64,000 nt of DNA from Vibrio mangrovi (lineage in GTDB: Bacteria > Pseudomonadota > Gammaproteobacteria > Enterobacterales > Vibrionaceae): positions 1,178,001-1,242,000 of the forward strand of contig NZ_AP024883.1 of NCBI RefSeq assembly GCF_024346955.1. The letters run 5' to 3'. Under the pieces are notes generated by a model. It made no database searches. It saw only the letters and a list, made by a program, of their open reading frames with translations, and had not been told where the DNA came from. How positions within the stretch are numbered: position 1 is the first letter of the stretch; every line of letters starts with the position of its first letter. The position numbers were made by a program, and so were the translations under genes. Positions 35,062 to 44,006 of this stretch are shown piece after piece.

Positions 35062-37281
35062 ATGGCAACGTTAGGGTTCAGGCTCACCATCGATGGGGTC
35101 GATGATGAGACGCTGGTGGTGCGTGACTATCAGGGCATGGAGTCGGTTTCAGACTCGGTGGATCATCAGGGTCAGCCGGTTTACGGCTATCGTTATACAA
35201 TTGATATCGCCAGCCGCAACAGTGATTTAACCTATGAGCAGATGGTGGATACCACCGCACTGCTTGAAGTGATCCGGGATAGGGAAGTGGTGCAGAAAGT
35301 CCACGGCGTGATCCGCAACTTCAGCCGGGGCGATACCGGTCATCACCATACCTTTTACTCACTGACACTGGTGCCTTCGCTCGAAAGACTCTCTCTGCGC
35401 CATAACAGCCGCATCTTCCAGCAACTGGATGTGCCGGAAATTCTCTCGATCCTGTTCAAGGAAATGAACATCAGCGATTTTGCTTTCTCGGTCAAACGCG
35501 AATGTGCCAAGCGGGAATACTGCGTGCAGTACCGCGAGACTGATTTAGAGTTCTTCCACCGTCTGGCTGCCGAAGAAGGGTTAATGTACCGCTTCGGTCA
35601 TGCCGATGACCGGCATGTGCTGGTGATTACCGATAACCCGGAAGGCTTCGGGCGTCTTGCCATGCCGGTGCCTTATAATGCCTTGTCCGGCGGTGTGTCT
35701 GAAAATCCGTATGTTTCGACCCTGACCGAGCGTAAGCGGACCGAAGTCAGTGACGTGCAGCTCAGTGACTACAGCTTTAAAAAACCTTCGTACCATATTT
35801 CTCAGTCGACCACCGCCCAGGACATGGATTATCAGCGGGGCGACTACGAACACTTCGACCATCCGGGACGCTTTAAAGACGATGCCAGCGGCAAAGCCTT
35901 TACTCAGGTCCGCCTTGAAGCGCTGCGCAGAAAAGCCCACACCTTTGAGGGTAAAAGTAACGAAGCGCGGCTTCAGGCCGGTCAGCGTTTTGATTTAATG
36001 GAGCACCCGGATAGTGAAATGAACCGCAACTATCTGTTGGTGCAGATTGCGCATCAGGGCAGTCAGCCACAGGCGTTGGAAGAATCCGGCGGCAGCGGCG
36101 CGACAACCTACGCGAACCAGTTTGCTGCCGTTCCCGGTGAGCAGGTATGGCAAATCAGCCCGCGCACCAAGCCGAAAATGACCGGCCCGACTATGGCAGT
36201 TGTGGTTGGCCCCGAAGGGGAAGAAATCTACTGTGACGAGCATGGCCGGGTGAAAGTACAGTTCCCGTGGGATCGTTACGGCAACTCCGACGATCAGAGT
36301 TCCTGCTGGATCCGTGTGTCACAGGGCTGGGCCGGTGCTCAGTACGGCATGATGACAATCCCGCGTATTGGTCACGAAGTGATTGTTCACTTCCTCAACG
36401 GCGACCCGGATCAGCCGATTATCACCGGCCGGACTTACCACGCGAGTAATGTCGCGCCGTATCCGCTGCCGGATAACAAAACCAAAACAGTCCTCCGCAC
36501 AGAAACCCATCAGGGCGACGGTTACAACGAACTGAGTTTTGAAGACCAGTCGGGCAGCGAGAAAATCTATCTGCATGCGCAGAAAGATACCGATACGCTG
36601 ATTGAAAACGACGCAACCACGCATATCAAGCACAACCAGAGCACGACCATCGACAATGACCGTTACAGTCATATCAAGGTCAACGATCACCACACCGTCA
36701 GCGGTGAAGCGAGAACCAAAATCGCCCAGAGCCAGTCACTGGTCATCGAAGGCGAACTGCATGTCAAAGCGGGAAAAGTCTGGGTCAATGAAGCCGGAAC
36801 AGAAATCCACATCAAGGCCGGAGATAATGTCGTCATCGAAGCCGGTAGTGAAATCACCCTCAAAGCCGGCGGCAGTTTTGTCAAAGTCGACCCGTCAGGC
36901 GTTTCCCTCAGCGGCGCCGGGGTGAACCTGAACTCCGGCGGTAGTGCCGGGAGTGGCAGTGGCGTCAGTGCTCAGGCTGCCGTATTACCTAAGGTTTTAG
37001 ATAAAGCGGCAGCCACCAATGAAGCAGAATTCACACCGGGAGAAGCGTCTCTGTCCACCGACGATGCAGAAGTAAAAACTGACATGCCGGATATGGAGAT
37101 TGAGGGGAGTGCGGCATCTTCCTTTTCCTCTTCAGCGACGGGGACTGCTGGAACTGCTGTATCGAAAGTTGTATCAGACAAAGTTAGTTCTAGTTCTAGT
37201 TCTAGTCCTGAGTCGCTTTCAGATGAAGATAAAAAAGAAGATGATGATGAGAATTTCATCTCTTATAGTTTTTCTGGTTAA
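35062..37281 (+). CDS. vgrG: Type VI secretion tip protein VgrG
   Basis: This 739-residue protein is the trimeric spike tip of a type VI secretion system. The first 350 residues match the gp27-like base (YEQMVDTTALLEVIRDREVVQKVHG, YRETDLEFFHRLAAEEGL). Then comes the gp5-like OB fold (GRVKVQFPWDRYG, SCWIRVSQGWAGAQYG, PRIGHEVIVHFLNGDPDQPIITG). A beta-helical needle follows with repeats such as IHIKAGDNVVIEAGSEITLKAG. Residues after about 640 form an extra acidic, Ser-rich tail encoded partly by tandem AGTTCT units. The tail may help bind the effector encoded immediately downstream. No structural T6SS genes lie in the window, so this is an orphan island. Confidence 0.96.
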   Translation: MATLGFRLTIDGVDDETLVVRDYQGMESVSDSVDHQGQPVYGYRYTIDIASRNSDLTYEQMVDTTALLEVIRDREVVQKVHGVIRNFSRGDTGHHHTFYSLTLVPSLERLSLRHNSRIFQQLDVPEILSILFKEMNISDFAFSVKRECAKREYCVQYRETDLEFFHRLAAEEGLMYRFGHADDRHVLVITDNPEGFGRLAMPVPYNALSGGVSENPYVSTLTERKRTEVSDVQLSDYSFKKPSYHISQSTTAQDMDYQRGDYEHFDHPGRFKDDASGKAFTQVRLEALRRKAHTFEGKSNEARLQAGQRFDLMEHPDSEMNRNYLLVQIAHQGSQPQALEESGGSGATTYANQFAAVPGEQVWQISPRTKPKMTGPTMAVVVGPEGEEIYCDEHGRVKVQFPWDRYGNSDDQSSCWIRVSQGWAGAQYGMMTIPRIGHEVIVHFLNGDPDQPIITGRTYHASNVAPYPLPDNKTKTVLRTETHQGDGYNELSFEDQSGSEKIYLHAQKDTDTLIENDATTHIKHNQSTTIDNDRYSHIKVNDHHTVSGEARTKIAQSQSLVIEGELHVKAGKVWVNEAGTEIHIKAGDNVVIEAGSEITLKAGGSFVKVDPSGVSLSGAGVNLNSGGSAGSGSGVSAQAAVLPKVLDKAAATNEAEFTPGEASLSTDDAEVKTDMPDMEIEGSAASSFSSSATGTAGTAVSKVVSDKVSSSSSSSPESLSDEDKKEDDDENFISYSFSG
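37180..37209 (+). repeat. Tandem AGTTCT microsatellite in the vgrG 3' end
   Basis: Four consecutive AGTTCT-like hexamers encode a poly-serine run in the VgrG tail. They lie where base composition changes from GC-balanced to AT-rich, close to the likely junction between conserved vgrG and acquired effector DNA. Confidence 0.65.
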
Positions 37282-37295
37282 TGGGGTTTCTTTGG

Positions 37296-40034
37296 ATGAA
37301 GTTTGTATTTCCGATAACAAAAGAAGATGGTAAAGAGTTTCCGGATCAACAATCATTAGAAACTCAAGTTCAAAAAGAAGAAAATGGACAATTTGGTTAT
37401 AACCCAGCTAATAAAAGCTGGCATGGTGGTATTCATTTTACGAAAAAAAATGCAAAATGGGTTAAAAATCAAAGGCCTATTAGGGCAATTGCTGATGGAA
37501 AAGTAGTAGCTTGTCGAATTGGTTCTGATTATCAAACAACAGAGTTTAATTGTCATATTTCGAAATATAGTAATGATTTCTGTCTGATTGAGCATGAAAT
37601 GTCTTACAAGGAAGGGAAGACAGATAAATCTTTCACTTTTTATTCGTTGTATAAACATTTGGCTCCTCACTGTGAACCCCATGCTGCCATTAGTTTATGC
37701 CGTCGTTATGTAATAAGTGAGCCTCGTAATGCCCGGGCCCATGCAGGACTGAGTGGAGATTCAGTTAAGTTGGAAAAAGGAGTTGTCCTTGAAGAGACGG
37801 ATTGTGAATCTCAAATTAAAGATAATTATGAATTTCGTCAGTTCAAAGTAGTAGGCAATCCATCTGATGGTAAAGGGATTGCAGATACGGGATTGAATAT
37901 ATGGCTTGCAGTCAGAGAAACAAAAAACCTGATGCCATCCTTCGCTACAAAAATAGAGAAGCTTCCCGGTCAGTATAAAATGACTAGATCTGACAGAAAT
38001 GTTCGAAAGCAGGCTGGACTGGAAGGTTCAGCCGAAACGTTACACACAGGTACAATAATCGAAGTTCTGGATGAAGCCGGAATTAGCAAAGATGGTTATG
38101 AGTTCCGAATTATTAAAATTATTGATAATAAAGGAACTGCTACTGATTTGATTGATAATGGAGTAAAAGTTTGGTTAGCAGTCTCAGAAATTAAACATGC
38201 CAGAAATCTATTAAAGACTTTTGCGACAAAAATTAAAACGGAAGAAGATGATAATATTTCCGGGCAATATAAAATGACTAAGTCTGATCGCAGAGTCCGT
38301 AAAGAAGCAGGATTAGATGGAGACTCTGAAACGCTGTTTACTGGCACAATTATTGAGGCTGTTGATGATTCAGTTGATGTAAAAGATGGGTATGATTTCC
38401 ATGAATTTAAAATAGTTGAGAATAAAGGCACAGATACAAATATAATCAAAAATGGGGCACATGTTTGGTTAGCATGTCGGGACAGCCAAGATATTTTTCC
38501 ATCTTTTACATGTGAAGCTTCTCCTGATTGGATGGTTCATGGTGTCATTGCGAAAGTTACTACAAATATGATCGTACGTTCTGACCCAGATCCTAAAACT
38601 AAAAATATTGGCGACAAGATAGCAAGTATAAAATCAGGAACCCGTATCTTTTATCAGAAGACTCAGAATCATGATTGGTTTTTCCTAAATGGAAAGAAAC
38701 GTTTATTTGCTCTATGTAAATTTATTGATAACGATGTTGAGATCGCAAAAGGCCGTTCATTAGAAACTGGCTGGTTATGTATTGAAAGTACATATATTCA
38801 ACCACTAGCAAGGAAAACACTGGAGCTGGATACACTTCATAGTTTAAGTTCTAGTTCCCCATATATAGTTAAAGCTGGAGATCCGATAGGATATCTTGGT
38901 CGTTACGATAAACTGAATACTCAAAAAGAAAATTCTTTCGATCCAGAATATCAAATTCATTTTGAAGTATTATCTAAAGAAAGACCACCAGTCGGTTTTT
39001 TTGAACGATTGATGGATAAAGATTCAATAGAAAAACTTAGATGGATAAAAGATGAAGATTCGGATGGTTTTATTGATAAACCAGATCCACCATTTCTGTT
39101 TCAGGAAGTAACTCGCCTTGTTACCAAAAGTGATGATGTACAAACGACAGAACAGACAAAGGACGCTTTGCTACCGTGGGACAGCTTTAGAACGATTGTC
39201 GCCTATCATGAAAGTGAGTGGTATCTGAATTCTTCAGAGAAGCCATTTTTGGATGATTTGTTGGAAAAATATAGGCACCCACAAATGCCTGATATCATTA
39301 ATCATGAAAAGCAACGGATAGATAGTCTGATATGGATGCAAGAAGAGAAGAAGATTAATTTTGACCGATGTGCATGGCATTGGTGGCCTATTTTTAGAAA
39401 TGGTATTTCCCCAGAAGAAGCAAGAGTTAGAGCATTTTTAAGAATGATCCGTGTTGGAGAAGGGACTATTGGTGAGAAAGGATATGAGACGCTATTTGGT
39501 GGGGAATCTTTCATTAAAGATTATAAAAAAGATTGGTCGACACACCCGAAAATATTGATTAAGACTAAAGCTTTTAATTCAACGGCTGCGGGAGCATACC
39601 AAGTAATGGGATATACATGGGATGATCCTATGATGAAAAAATTGAGAGAGAAAAAATATTCTAATCTTATTCTTGATTTCTCCCCACTGTCTCAAGATTA
39701 TTTTTGTATTGCGCTACTGAAATACAAGGTTAAAGGTTTTTCAGGAGAGATAAAAATCAAAGTAAATAATAAGGAAGTTATAAAGAAGTATAATGAAAAG
39801 TTTTATGTAGATGGGAAAAGACAATCAGCTTTAGACCTCATAATACGTGGTGAAATAGATAAGGCAGTCAAAGTGTCAGCATTTGTGTGGGCTAGTTTAC
39901 CACCTGGTGTTTATGGCCAACCTAAAAAAGAAGAAAAAGAAGTAATGAAGTTATATAATAATTACTTACTGGAAGAAAAGTCAGGAGTAAGTGATTTACA
40001 TTTGCCCCAAGGATTTTTAGAGTATTTTAAATAA
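37296..40034 (+). CDS. T6SS cargo effector: split M23-like fold, SH3-like repeats and GH104 muramidase
   Basis: This 912-residue protein is encoded right after vgrG (an alternative ATG at 37281 overlaps the vgrG stop). Residues about 35-130 resemble an M23/LytM endopeptidase N-half (WHGGIHF, IRAIADGKVVACRI, YSLYKHLAP). Three tandem repeats of about 90 residues follow (YKMTRSDRNVRKQAGLEG and YKMTKSDRRVRKEAGLDG), then an SH3-like unit. The M23 end then appears (GDPIGYLGRYD...QIHFEV). M23 zinc ligands are only partly kept. The C-terminus (about 705-900) matches phage lambda R endolysin. It shows FLRMIRVGEGT with catalytic Glu near 722, GYETLFGGESF, STAAGAYQVMGYTWD, DFSPLSQD and VWASLPPGVYGQP. 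It should cleave peptidoglycan in rival cells. The gene is AT-rich. Confidence 0.85.
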   Translation: MKFVFPITKEDGKEFPDQQSLETQVQKEENGQFGYNPANKSWHGGIHFTKKNAKWVKNQRPIRAIADGKVVACRIGSDYQTTEFNCHISKYSNDFCLIEHEMSYKEGKTDKSFTFYSLYKHLAPHCEPHAAISLCRRYVISEPRNARAHAGLSGDSVKLEKGVVLEETDCESQIKDNYEFRQFKVVGNPSDGKGIADTGLNIWLAVRETKNLMPSFATKIEKLPGQYKMTRSDRNVRKQAGLEGSAETLHTGTIIEVLDEAGISKDGYEFRIIKIIDNKGTATDLIDNGVKVWLAVSEIKHARNLLKTFATKIKTEEDDNISGQYKMTKSDRRVRKEAGLDGDSETLFTGTIIEAVDDSVDVKDGYDFHEFKIVENKGTDTNIIKNGAHVWLACRDSQDIFPSFTCEASPDWMVHGVIAKVTTNMIVRSDPDPKTKNIGDKIASIKSGTRIFYQKTQNHDWFFLNGKKRLFALCKFIDNDVEIAKGRSLETGWLCIESTYIQPLARKTLELDTLHSLSSSSPYIVKAGDPIGYLGRYDKLNTQKENSFDPEYQIHFEVLSKERPPVGFFERLMDKDSIEKLRWIKDEDSDGFIDKPDPPFLFQEVTRLVTKSDDVQTTEQTKDALLPWDSFRTIVAYHESEWYLNSSEKPFLDDLLEKYRHPQMPDIINHEKQRIDSLIWMQEEKKINFDRCAWHWWPIFRNGISPEEARVRAFLRMIRVGEGTIGEKGYETLFGGESFIKDYKKDWSTHPKILIKTKAFNSTAAGAYQVMGYTWDDPMMKKLREKKYSNLILDFSPLSQDYFCIALLKYKVKGFSGEIKIKVNNKEVIKKYNEKFYVDGKRQSALDLIIRGEIDKAVKVSAFVWASLPPGVYGQPKKEEKEVMKLYNNYLLEEKSGVSDLHLPQGFLEYFK

Positions 40035-40052
40035 CCATATGGTATATTAAAA

Positions 40053-40523
40053 ATGAGAAATAGCATAATTTTTTCAATTTTATCTTTTTTATTCGTCTTT
40101 TCTTTTGCCTCTGACTTGATGGGATATGAAAGTCCTAAAGAGATAAATAAAATTAATGGATATTGGATGTATGATTGTTCTGGTGAAAGTGATTACTCTG
40201 GATATGTTGATTTTTCGAATGATGATGAGGTAATCATTAATATTGCAGATAATCAAATATATATAATGGCAAGAGCTATTTATTCTAAGAATGTATTTGA
40301 AATGTATTACAAATCATCTGATATCGGTCGTGGAGGAATGGATATTGAGTGGGATAAGGTATCCAAAGAGTATCCAATAGCTACATTTAAGATGTTAACT
40401 GATAATAAAATGTCTTTTAGTTGGATTGGTTTGAAAGATGCTCGAAGTAAAAGAATAGGATTGCCATTTTTTTCACTTCCAGTGGAAAGAAAAGATTTAA
40501 CTCTAATTAAGTGTGTAGAATGA
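40053..40523 (+). CDS. Small exported protein, candidate immunity protein 1
   Basis: This 156-residue protein has a signal peptide (about residues 1-19, ending SFASD). The mature part is rich in beta-strand patterns (NGYWMYDCSGESDYSGYVDFSNDD) and ends KDLTLIKCVE. One cysteine near each end could form a disulfide. I do not recognise the family. It starts 18 bp after the effector, is exported to the periplasm where peptidoglycan effectors act, and shares the AT-rich composition. Immunity to the effector is inferred from position only. Confidence 0.6.
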   Translation: MRNSIIFSILSFLFVFSFASDLMGYESPKEINKINGYWMYDCSGESDYSGYVDFSNDDEVIINIADNQIYIMARAIYSKNVFEMYYKSSDIGRGGMDIEWDKVSKEYPIATFKMLTDNKMSFSWIGLKDARSKRIGLPFFSLPVERKDLTLIKCVE

Positions 40524-40551
40524 GTCCAGTAATATTAGATAGAGCGCCATT

Positions 40552-40938
40552 ATGAGATATCTATTGGTATTTTTTCTATATGTTGGTTTTTCTACATATG
40601 CAGATGAATTGATATGCAAAGATAAAACAAACGCGTCATATCATATATGTTTAACAAATGAGAAAAATAAGGTCAAAAAAATCGCTAATGATAAATTTAC
40701 ATCTATAGAAGATAAGTTATCTAAATATGAAGATTTTCATGATCTAAAGATGCAAGTTATCAAATCAAAAGATGATTGGGAAAAACAAGTAAAGAGTGAT
40801 TGTTCTAACTATATCTATTTTATAGAGAGCACATCTCCTGTTAGTCAGGATCAACATAATATATGTATGATTCATGCTTATAGAGAGCGACTAAGTTATT
40901 ATGATCGATTTATAGATATGATAGATACTTTCATTTGA
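40552..40938 (+). CDS. LprI-like (DUF1311) lysozyme-inhibitor-type protein, candidate immunity protein 2
   Basis: This 128-residue protein has a signal peptide ending near STYADE. The mature domain has four cysteines in the pattern of LprI/DUF1311 proteins (ELICKD, YHICLT, KSDCSN, HNICMI). The helix LKMQVIKSKDDWEKQVKSDC resembles the LxxAQrxWxxyRDxxC core, and the C-terminal helix carries HAYRERLSYYDRF. LprI-type proteins inhibit lysozymes and are known next to T6SS muramidase effectors. This is the best candidate for protection against the GH104 domain encoded upstream. Confidence 0.7.
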   Translation: MRYLLVFFLYVGFSTYADELICKDKTNASYHICLTNEKNKVKKIANDKFTSIEDKLSKYEDFHDLKMQVIKSKDDWEKQVKSDCSNYIYFIESTSPVSQDQHNICMIHAYRERLSYYDRFIDMIDTFI

Positions 40939-41026
40939 AATATGATTACTAGAATGTATTATTTGGAAGATTAGGTACTTATTCTGTTTTAGAAAATGGC
41001 GTTATAACTAATTTATAGTTCCTCTT

Positions 41027-41062
41027 ATCTCAACAAAACGAGCCGCTTCTGTGGCTCACTCA
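41027..41062. repeat. Solo copy of a terminator-like repeat
   Basis: TCAACAAAACGAGCCGC followed by TTCTGTGGCTC resembles the terminator of the small minus-strand gene at 43.8 kb (TCAACAAAACGAGCCGC then AAGCGGCTCG). Here no minus-strand gene remains next to it. It looks like a leftover junction from duplication or insertion of immunity genes. The 265 bp around it hold no credible gene. Confidence 0.5.
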
Positions 41063-41202
41063 TTGGTTCTTTCGTGAAAAGATAGATATGAAATCTACTT
41101 AATAAGAGAAGGGGAGTCATGGACATTGAATAAAAAGTATAATTAATAATCATACAGCTGCTAGGGCCATAGTAAATTCAGCCTAATTGAAGAGAAATTC
41201 GT

Positions 41203-41826
41203 ATGCGATTTATAATAAGTGTGTTTATAACTGTTTTTTCATCTCTGAGCTTTTCTAATGAATTAACCTTTGAAGACGGATTTATAAAGAGTGAGTATAG
41301 AATAGGTGACTTCGATATATTAGAATATAATTGTGACTGTACAATGCAAGAGAATAAATTTTTTGTTGAGGATTTAAGTAAGACTTATATATCATATGAA
41401 ATATTCGATGCATCTAAAGTTTCAGATAAAAATTTTAATAAAAAGAATGCACTTCTAAGTGCATCTACAGAATATTTTCTTAAAAATAAGAATCTTTGTG
41501 ACACTCAAGAAAAATTCAAAGGAAATGAACTATATATATTTACCTTAATTCCACACAATGATTCATATTGTTATGAGTTGAGTGGTGTTATCGGTTCAAA
41601 TGGAGTTAATTTAACTAGTCAAGATATTGTTATAAAATTGAGTAGTGAAATAAAAGTAGATAAACAATATCTATTTAAAAATAAAAATGAAGATTCGAAA
41701 ACAAAAATGTATTTAATTAAGGGTGATAAGGTAGAAGTTTTGAAAGAGGATAAAGATTGGCTATATGTTATTTATAGAGGAAAGAAAGAAATTCGAGCTT
41801 GGATTCCTTTATCTTCTGTTCAATGA
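41203..41826 (+). CDS. Exported protein with C-terminal SH3-like domain, candidate immunity protein 3
   Basis: This 207-residue protein has a signal peptide (about 1-18, ending LSFSNE). A middle domain with paired cysteines follows (YNCDCTM, NLCDTQ, SYCYEL). The C-terminal 45 residues read like a bacterial SH3 domain: MYLIKGDKVEVLKEDKDWLYVIYRG...AWIPLSSVQ. I do not recognise the middle part. An SH3-like domain in a periplasmic protein beside a peptidoglycan effector may bind cell-wall peptides or mimic the SH3 repeats of the effector. Base composition is AT-rich like its neighbours. Confidence 0.6.
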   Translation: MRFIISVFITVFSSLSFSNELTFEDGFIKSEYRIGDFDILEYNCDCTMQENKFFVEDLSKTYISYEIFDASKVSDKNFNKKNALLSASTEYFLKNKNLCDTQEKFKGNELYIFTLIPHNDSYCYELSGVIGSNGVNLTSQDIVIKLSSEIKVDKQYLFKNKNEDSKTKMYLIKGDKVEVLKEDKDWLYVIYRGKKEIRAWIPLSSVQ

Positions 41827-41934
41827 GGTATGCTATAATTTTGTGGAAGTATATAGGGAATGGAAGTAAATGTTTTTTAAATCTTATGCTATTAAATTTT
41901 GAGAAAAACATTAGAATTTTAATGGAAGAATAAT

Positions 41935-42594
41935 ATGCTAAAGGCAAGTTTTCTATTGATAATACCAACTCTTTCCTTTGGGGGAGATTATTCTCTTGAG
42001 TCAAGAGGGAATGACCTGGTTGTTAATAATGGTCATTCTTCTAAGATATATGAGAATATACTAAATGACTATCAGAATGATATGATATTCATATCCAGTT
42101 TTTTAGGGAGCCCAGTATTAGAAAGAACATCTGAGAGTATCAGCAAGGATGATATTGTTTTTACTTTTAATTCTGATTATTCAAAGTTTGATTGTGCCTA
42201 TTTTTCATATTATTCATACTATAGCCATTTATTAATGGGGAAATCTGTTTGTGGTTTGGATAAGAAAATATCTAGTGAAAATATAGAAAATATTATAGAT
42301 ATACTTGGATCTATGAAATTAGATGAGGGTGATTCAAGTACTGTTTTAAAAGCTCCTATTCAACAAAGAATAGTTGAATTTGGTGATATAGATGTAGTTG
42401 TAAGTGCTTCTTCTATAGATGACATATTAATGGAAAATTTCTATATATTAATAAAGTCAGGAAAGAATGAAAAAACAATCAGTATGGATAAATATTATAT
42501 TGAATATGATAAGAAAGGAGATCCAATATTTCTCTCTATATACAAGAATGAGGCTATTAAAAAATATAGCTACAATGAATTGAGTTATTTATGA
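41935..42594 (+). CDS. Exported protein of unknown family, candidate immunity protein 4
   Basis: This 219-residue protein has a short signal peptide (LKASFLLIIPTLSFGGD) and GGAAGAATA upstream of the ATG. The mature region has two cysteines (FDCAYFSYYS and SVCGLDK), and no domain that I recognise. The C-terminal part looks beta-rich (ISMDKYYIEYDKKGDPIFLSIY). An in-frame stop lies 4 codons before the ATG, so the start is secure. Its location and export suggest an immunity or envelope role. Confidence 0.55.
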   Translation: MLKASFLLIIPTLSFGGDYSLESRGNDLVVNNGHSSKIYENILNDYQNDMIFISSFLGSPVLERTSESISKDDIVFTFNSDYSKFDCAYFSYYSYYSHLLMGKSVCGLDKKISSENIENIIDILGSMKLDEGDSSTVLKAPIQQRIVEFGDIDVVVSASSIDDILMENFYILIKSGKNEKTISMDKYYIEYDKKGDPIFLSIYKNEAIKKYSYNELSYL

Positions 42595-42667
42595 TTTTTC
42601 CTTTAATCGTACTATATATGTTATCCAATATTATCTTATTGTATTAAGTGGGGAACCAGACTGACTT

Positions 42668-43654
42668 GTGAAGAAACTATTACTAATGATATTGTTCCCA
42701 AGTGTTGCTTTTTGTGGTGAGTTACACTTTGATTTAGATTCAAAAAATCAAGAGAATATTATTTATAGTTCATCTGATAATAGATTTTATCTATATCCAG
42801 AGTTAGGTAAAGATAATTTTTACTATCAGGATATAGATAGTTCTGATGGGGGGGTTAATTACTCCCCTAATAAGATATTTGCTTTGATACAAAGAGCAGA
42901 AATAGGAACATTATGGAATGAGAATGGTGAGCCTGAGAAAAAATCAAAATATTATTGTGATCTAGTTAGAGTGGAAGATGGATGTATAATTGACTATTTT
43001 GATGGTGACATGTGTTATGGCAAATGGGATGATAAAGATAATATAATAGATGGAGCTGGACACATAGTAAAAGTTGATGTAAATAAATCACGTTTATTGC
43101 CACCCAAAGACATGAGTAATGATGATTATTTTGAGGTTGATTTTAAATATTCAATAAGACCTTATGTACAGTGTTATCCATTAGATAAAAATAACTTAGA
43201 ACATTATGAAACCATAGCTGGCCTTTTGAAAAAGATAAAATACAGAGATGGGGAAGCTAATTATTTATACAGAAAAATAAAGAGTTATAATCTTCTTAGT
43301 CCAACTGATATATTAAAAAAAATAAAAGATAATAGTAAAAATATTGATGTAAAAACACTTAAAGATACATTGAGTGTACATCCGCTTTCTAAATATAATG
43401 TTACTCACTATAACAATATTGCGTATTACTTAGAGAGAAAAAATCAATATGAAGAATCTGTATTTTTGTTAAATAAAATCATAGAAAAATACCCTTCAAG
43501 AATTGTTGCATATATAAACATTGGTGATGCTCTCTGGGAGATGAAAAACGTAGATAAAGCAAAAGATGCATATCGTACTTATATCAAGCTAATGCAGGAA
43601 AATGGCAAAGAGAACAAAATTCCCAAGCAGGTGCTAGAGCGAGTATCTCGATAG
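42668..43654 (+). CDS. Exported TPR-containing protein, candidate immunity protein 5
   Basis: This 328-residue protein starts at GTG and has a signal peptide (KKLLLMILFPSVAFCGE). The cysteine at the cleavage site (VAFC) could also be read as a lipobox, making it a lipoprotein. The middle has paired cysteines (YYCDLVRVEDGCI). The C-terminus (about 245-315) carries at least two tetratricopeptide-like helices (NNIAYYLERKNQYEESVFLLNKIIEKYP and AYINIGDALWEMKNVDKAKDAYRTYI). The function is unknown. It is the last of five exported proteins in the AT-rich block after the effector. Confidence 0.6.
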   Translation: MKKLLLMILFPSVAFCGELHFDLDSKNQENIIYSSSDNRFYLYPELGKDNFYYQDIDSSDGGVNYSPNKIFALIQRAEIGTLWNENGEPEKKSKYYCDLVRVEDGCIIDYFDGDMCYGKWDDKDNIIDGAGHIVKVDVNKSRLLPPKDMSNDDYFEVDFKYSIRPYVQCYPLDKNNLEHYETIAGLLKKIKYRDGEANYLYRKIKSYNLLSPTDILKKIKDNSKNIDVKTLKDTLSVHPLSKYNVTHYNNIAYYLERKNQYEESVFLLNKIIEKYPSRIVAYINIGDALWEMKNVDKAKDAYRTYIKLMQENGKENKIPKQVLERVSR

Positions 43655-43770
43655 ATTTTGAGTGATAATTGTCCAAGATGCAGATTAAAATATTGAGATA
43701 TACATTTTAACTTTGAGGCATGTAGATGAATTGATGAAGACTGTATTCTCTATAATCCCATATCAACAAA

Positions 43771-43790
43771 ACGAGCCGCAAGCGGCTCGC
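43771..43790 (-). terminator. Terminator of the small minus-strand gene
   Basis: GAGCCGC and GCGGCTC form a perfect stem. Read on the minus strand it is followed by GTTTTGTTG. It lies 20 bp past the stop of the 65-residue minus-strand gene and faces the immunity-gene array, so it may serve both directions. Confidence 0.6.
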
Positions 43791-43808
43791 CCATCAAATA
43801 AATCTCAC

Positions 43809-44006
43809 TCAAGCAAAATCTTCCGCATCAACGACTTCATGGTATCGGCAATAGTGCGTGGTGATTAGGTTATTCAGATAGAGTAATACTTCGCACATTT
43901 CCTGTCGGTTCTCCTGCTGTTCAGCCAGAAATATTTCTTCCAGTTGACGTAAATATTCACGGGCTTTTTGTGACAGTTGCGGATCATAGTGGATGGTTTC
44001 GAACAT
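43809..44006 (-). CDS. Small helical protein of unknown function
   Basis: This 65-residue acidic protein (MFETIHYDPQLSQKAREYLRQ at the start, EVVDAEDFA at the end) is predicted to be almost wholly helical. It has no signal peptide. I chose the ATG at 44006 because TTGGAG lies 7 bases upstream, and that ribosome site overlaps the more distal TTG. A clean terminator follows. Its composition is closer to the core genome than to the AT-rich immunity block. I do not recognise a family. Confidence 0.6.
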   Translation of the reverse strand: MFETIHYDPQLSQKAREYLRQLEEIFLAEQQENRQEMCEVLLYLNNLITTHYCRYHEVVDAEDFA

